A stretch of 64,000 nt of DNA from Mermis nigrescens (lineage: Eukaryota; Nematoda; Enoplea; Mermithida; Mermithidae). Location of the stretch: positions 47,415,786 to 47,479,785 of the forward strand of contig JAVLUZ010000154.1 of the NCBI GenBank assembly GCA_036768485.1, given 5' to 3'. A program made the translations under genes and the position numbers. This document shows, piece after piece, positions 61,721-64,000 of this stretch. Within the stretch, counting starts at the first letter, position 1; each line of letters begins with the position of its first letter. Below the pieces are notes generated by a model. The model did no database searches. It had not been told where the DNA came from and saw only the letters and a program-made list of their open reading frames with translations.

Positions 61721-61949
61721 GAGGAGGCTACAAAATTTAACTTAAGTTATAAAAATGTCTGCAGCAATTTCACTTGCCTTTGATCACACTTTTTCTTTAT
61801 ATTTAAAGCCAGAAATAAAAGTTAAACGCTATTTAATGACATGTTGATAAACTGTGTAGTTATTTCTATAAATTTTTAACATTTTATGGGCACGCTCAGG
61901 TCTTTCTGGGTCAATTGACTTCCCTGGAACCTGCGGGATTGGTCCATGA

Positions 61950-62175
61950 CCATAGATGCAGAGCGTGGTCGATCCGGGCAGAAATTGATAATTGAATTTT
62001 TGGGCCAAAATGACCTCAAAAACAGGTGTAAAGGCTAAAATGGCGTTAAAGCAACGTTATTCCACTGTTTCCGGTCAATTTCAAGCACTTTTGATCAAAA
62101 CTTTCGATTTTCATATATTTTGGACCATCATTTTACCTGATCTTATCCAGGAAATTTTCAAAACACTTGCGGGGT
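61950..62175 (-). repeat. family F copy, inverted
   Basis: CATAGATGCAGAGCGTGGTC then GGTCAATTTCAAGCACTTTTG. Confidence 0.55.
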
Positions 62176-62344
62176 TGGTCCAATTTCGCCCGCGGGGTTG
62201 CTCAGCCAACAAGGTGACATCATGTGATTTATGTAGATGTGATTAGCAGAGAGATTCTTAATTTACCATGTGGCAAGGTATTGAATTTTTTAAACCTTTT
62301 TCTTTCCGTGTTTTATGGACATATAAGTAACGGCTTGAAATTTT

Positions 62345-62435
62345 GAGACAGGACTAGGACTGTATTTAGGAGGGGGCGAGGGCGCCTTCCCCTTTCCGTG
62401 GCCGTAAAAAAGATTTGACAGGTGAGATAATGCAC
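62345..62435 (+). repeat. family Q left-end fragment
   Basis: GGACTGTATTTAGGAGGGGGC and CCCTTTCCGTGGCCGTAAAA match the left 80 bp of the Q element at 34152. Confidence 0.55.
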
Positions 62436-62620
62436 GGTGTGATCTTGTACCCATGTAGGATCTTGAAACTTTTACCTTAATGTCTTGAAAAAATTATTCT
62501 AGGGACATCAACAACCTGCCTCAAAAGAAGCGTGTTTTGTCTCAACAGTGTAACAAATTCTAAAAAATTATAGTTTTTACAGCAAAAAAGCCATGACATT
62601 AAAAATAGTTTAATCTTAAT

Positions 62621-63989
62621 TAGAGTTGTACCGGGGCCGGGGCCGAGAAACATACTATATCACGTGCCGACTTCCCCATGCTGATATTCGTTATGTGATA
62701 TATCATATATGTATATGTACCAGTGTTTTTTTGTACAAGGTCTGTTTGTACATAAACAAAGATAGCCCTCAAAAGTCTTTGTACATTTCGTACACACAAA
62801 TTGTTGGGTACCAAAATAGGAAACAGTAGCGATTTTAGTGTGGTAAAAACAGAATTCGACCTTTGATAGTGTATTTTAGCTAACTTCTGGGTCTCTGAGG
62901 GCCAAAATCACTGAGAATCGTCTTAAAATGGAGCGAAGCGCCAAAAAATTCGACATTTCTCCTTTTGAAATGTCATTTCTGCCATTATAAAGATATATAG
63001 AATACACAATTACTCGTTCCGGTGCAAAGCACCGAAATTTTTTTCGAATTTTAGACCTTTTTTGCAATTTTTGTCTTACCAAAAATCTTTGTATATGTAC
63101 AAAGACGGCCCAGAAAAGTCTTTAAACATCGGGAAAAATCTTTGCCGAATACAAAAAAACATCAATATGTACCCAGCTCTTATTCGTTCTATAAATATAG
63201 TGATTAACAACAATAATGAAACAGTAGTAATAATAAAAGTAATCATAATAAAATGGTACATAAAAATAATTAATTATGACGCATAGTACCTTCATTCAAG
63301 ATAAGATCCTATTCAGCTGAAAAATTTTTTCTAACTTATTTGAATATTTGCATGCTAATTATGATTGAATTTTAACTTTAAACACTTACTCTTTTAGCTT
63401 CTCAAGTAAGCAATCGAATGCCCTCGAAATTAAACCAATATAATTATGGATTTTATGAGGCATTGGAAGAAAACATTTTCTATTAGCGTTTTATACGGCG
63501 ATATATAGCGAACTGCTCTCGCATCTATTAGAGCTGTACGCAGAAATGCACTTAAGGGTTCGGGGATAAGTTCTGGGCTAAACATAGTACGATTAAGGTC
63601 AGAAACGAACAATAGTCAACGCTAAAAATGATTGAAATTGGCCAGAACCTATCAATTAATACGCTATACAGACCTTTCTATCCATTTTTACTATCATTTT
63701 ACCTCAAAACATCTCTATGACCCCAAAGAAGGCTAACCCAGACCGCGAATGCTGTGCAAATGCAACTATGACTGAAAGTTATATCTCGACATCATTCAAT
63801 AATGATTGTTGTAAGGTACAAATTTGTTGACTTGATTGATTGAACTAAATGTGAATTCCCATTATCAGTTTACCGCTCATTACGTAGGTGTTGAGCTTAC
63901 TTATTTCAATCAACGTAACAATGTGCATCTTGCAATAATATTAAAATTTTTAGGCTCCAGTGCCTGAGCCAGGCTACGGTACAGCTCTA
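62621..63989. mobile_element. hAT1-like element at the window end
   Basis: TAGAGTTGTACCGGGGCC to GGCTACGGTACAGCTCTA, flanks ATCTTAAT (62613-62620) and ATCTTATT (63990-63997), 7 of 8. Contains a family A copy and family F-like sequence (63610-63770). Confidence 0.85.
62721..63164 (+). mobile_element. family A MITE nested in the hAT1-like element
   Basis: CAGTGTTTTTTTGTACAAGG to ATACAAAAAAACATCA (end mutated), perfect 8-bp duplication ATATGTAC (62713-62720 and 63165-63172). Confidence 0.9.
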
Positions 63990-64000
63990 ATCTTATTGTA

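Overview
This is a 64 kb piece of an AT-rich animal genome. Evidence for an animal: a spliced Numb-family gene with canonical GT/AG introns, jockey/CR1-type LINEs, and many hAT-like miniature transposons with 8-bp target duplications. The Numb phosphotyrosine-binding domain looks protostome-like to me. Two short TTAGGC runs resemble nematode telomere repeats, but they are too short to place the organism.

The one clearly recognised host gene is a Numb homologue on the minus strand, spread over about 16.7 kb (38640 down to 21977). I rebuilt seven coding exons by homology and splice phase: N-terminus, PTB domain, a region with two RxGSLR repeats, a linker, and a GC-rich last exon ending in an FD-x-KWA...NPF tail. 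All junctions are phase-consistent except exon 3 to exon 4, which is one base short. A second, unidentified gene is suggested by a first coding exon at 52598-52866 (minus) with a strong splice donor.

Almost everything else is transposon. 3.2-10 kb is a stack of nested insertions: a dead LINE holds hAT1 (4299-9919), which holds hAT2 (4507-7424), which holds a family A element (5002-6862), which holds a GC-rich hAT-like MITE (5035-6128), which holds a family R MITE (5565-5730). Most levels carry recognisable 8-bp duplications. 10.4-15.6 kb has two LINEs tail to tail, one decayed (plus) and one open over about 2.6 kb (minus). 16-38 kb is the numb locus with its introns full of MITEs. 40.8-42 kb has hAT and family C MITEs. 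47-51.5 kb is a diverged inverted duplication with arms over 1 kb. 53.7-58 kb has family K elements with internal subrepeats and a 1.27-kb foldback element. 58-64 kb has more MITEs and a hAT1 element with a nested family A copy.

Family letters used here are my own labels: A (TIR CAGTGTTTTTTGTA), B (CATG...GCTGTGCATG ends), C (CAYACSTGGGC), D (CTATATAGC-rich), E, F, G, J (CAGGGTTGCCAGG), K (CACCGTTTTTTCC), M (CAYACCTGGGCAATG), P (AGTCTGTTTCAT), Q (CAGGGCCGTAT), R (CAGGCAYGTAGCT). A short hairpin, GGCGC-GAA-GCGCC, with AT-rich flank recurs inside several of these otherwise different families. I see no rRNA, intact tRNA gene, CRISPR or bacterial-type operon. Comparisons were made by eye; no search or alignment program was run.
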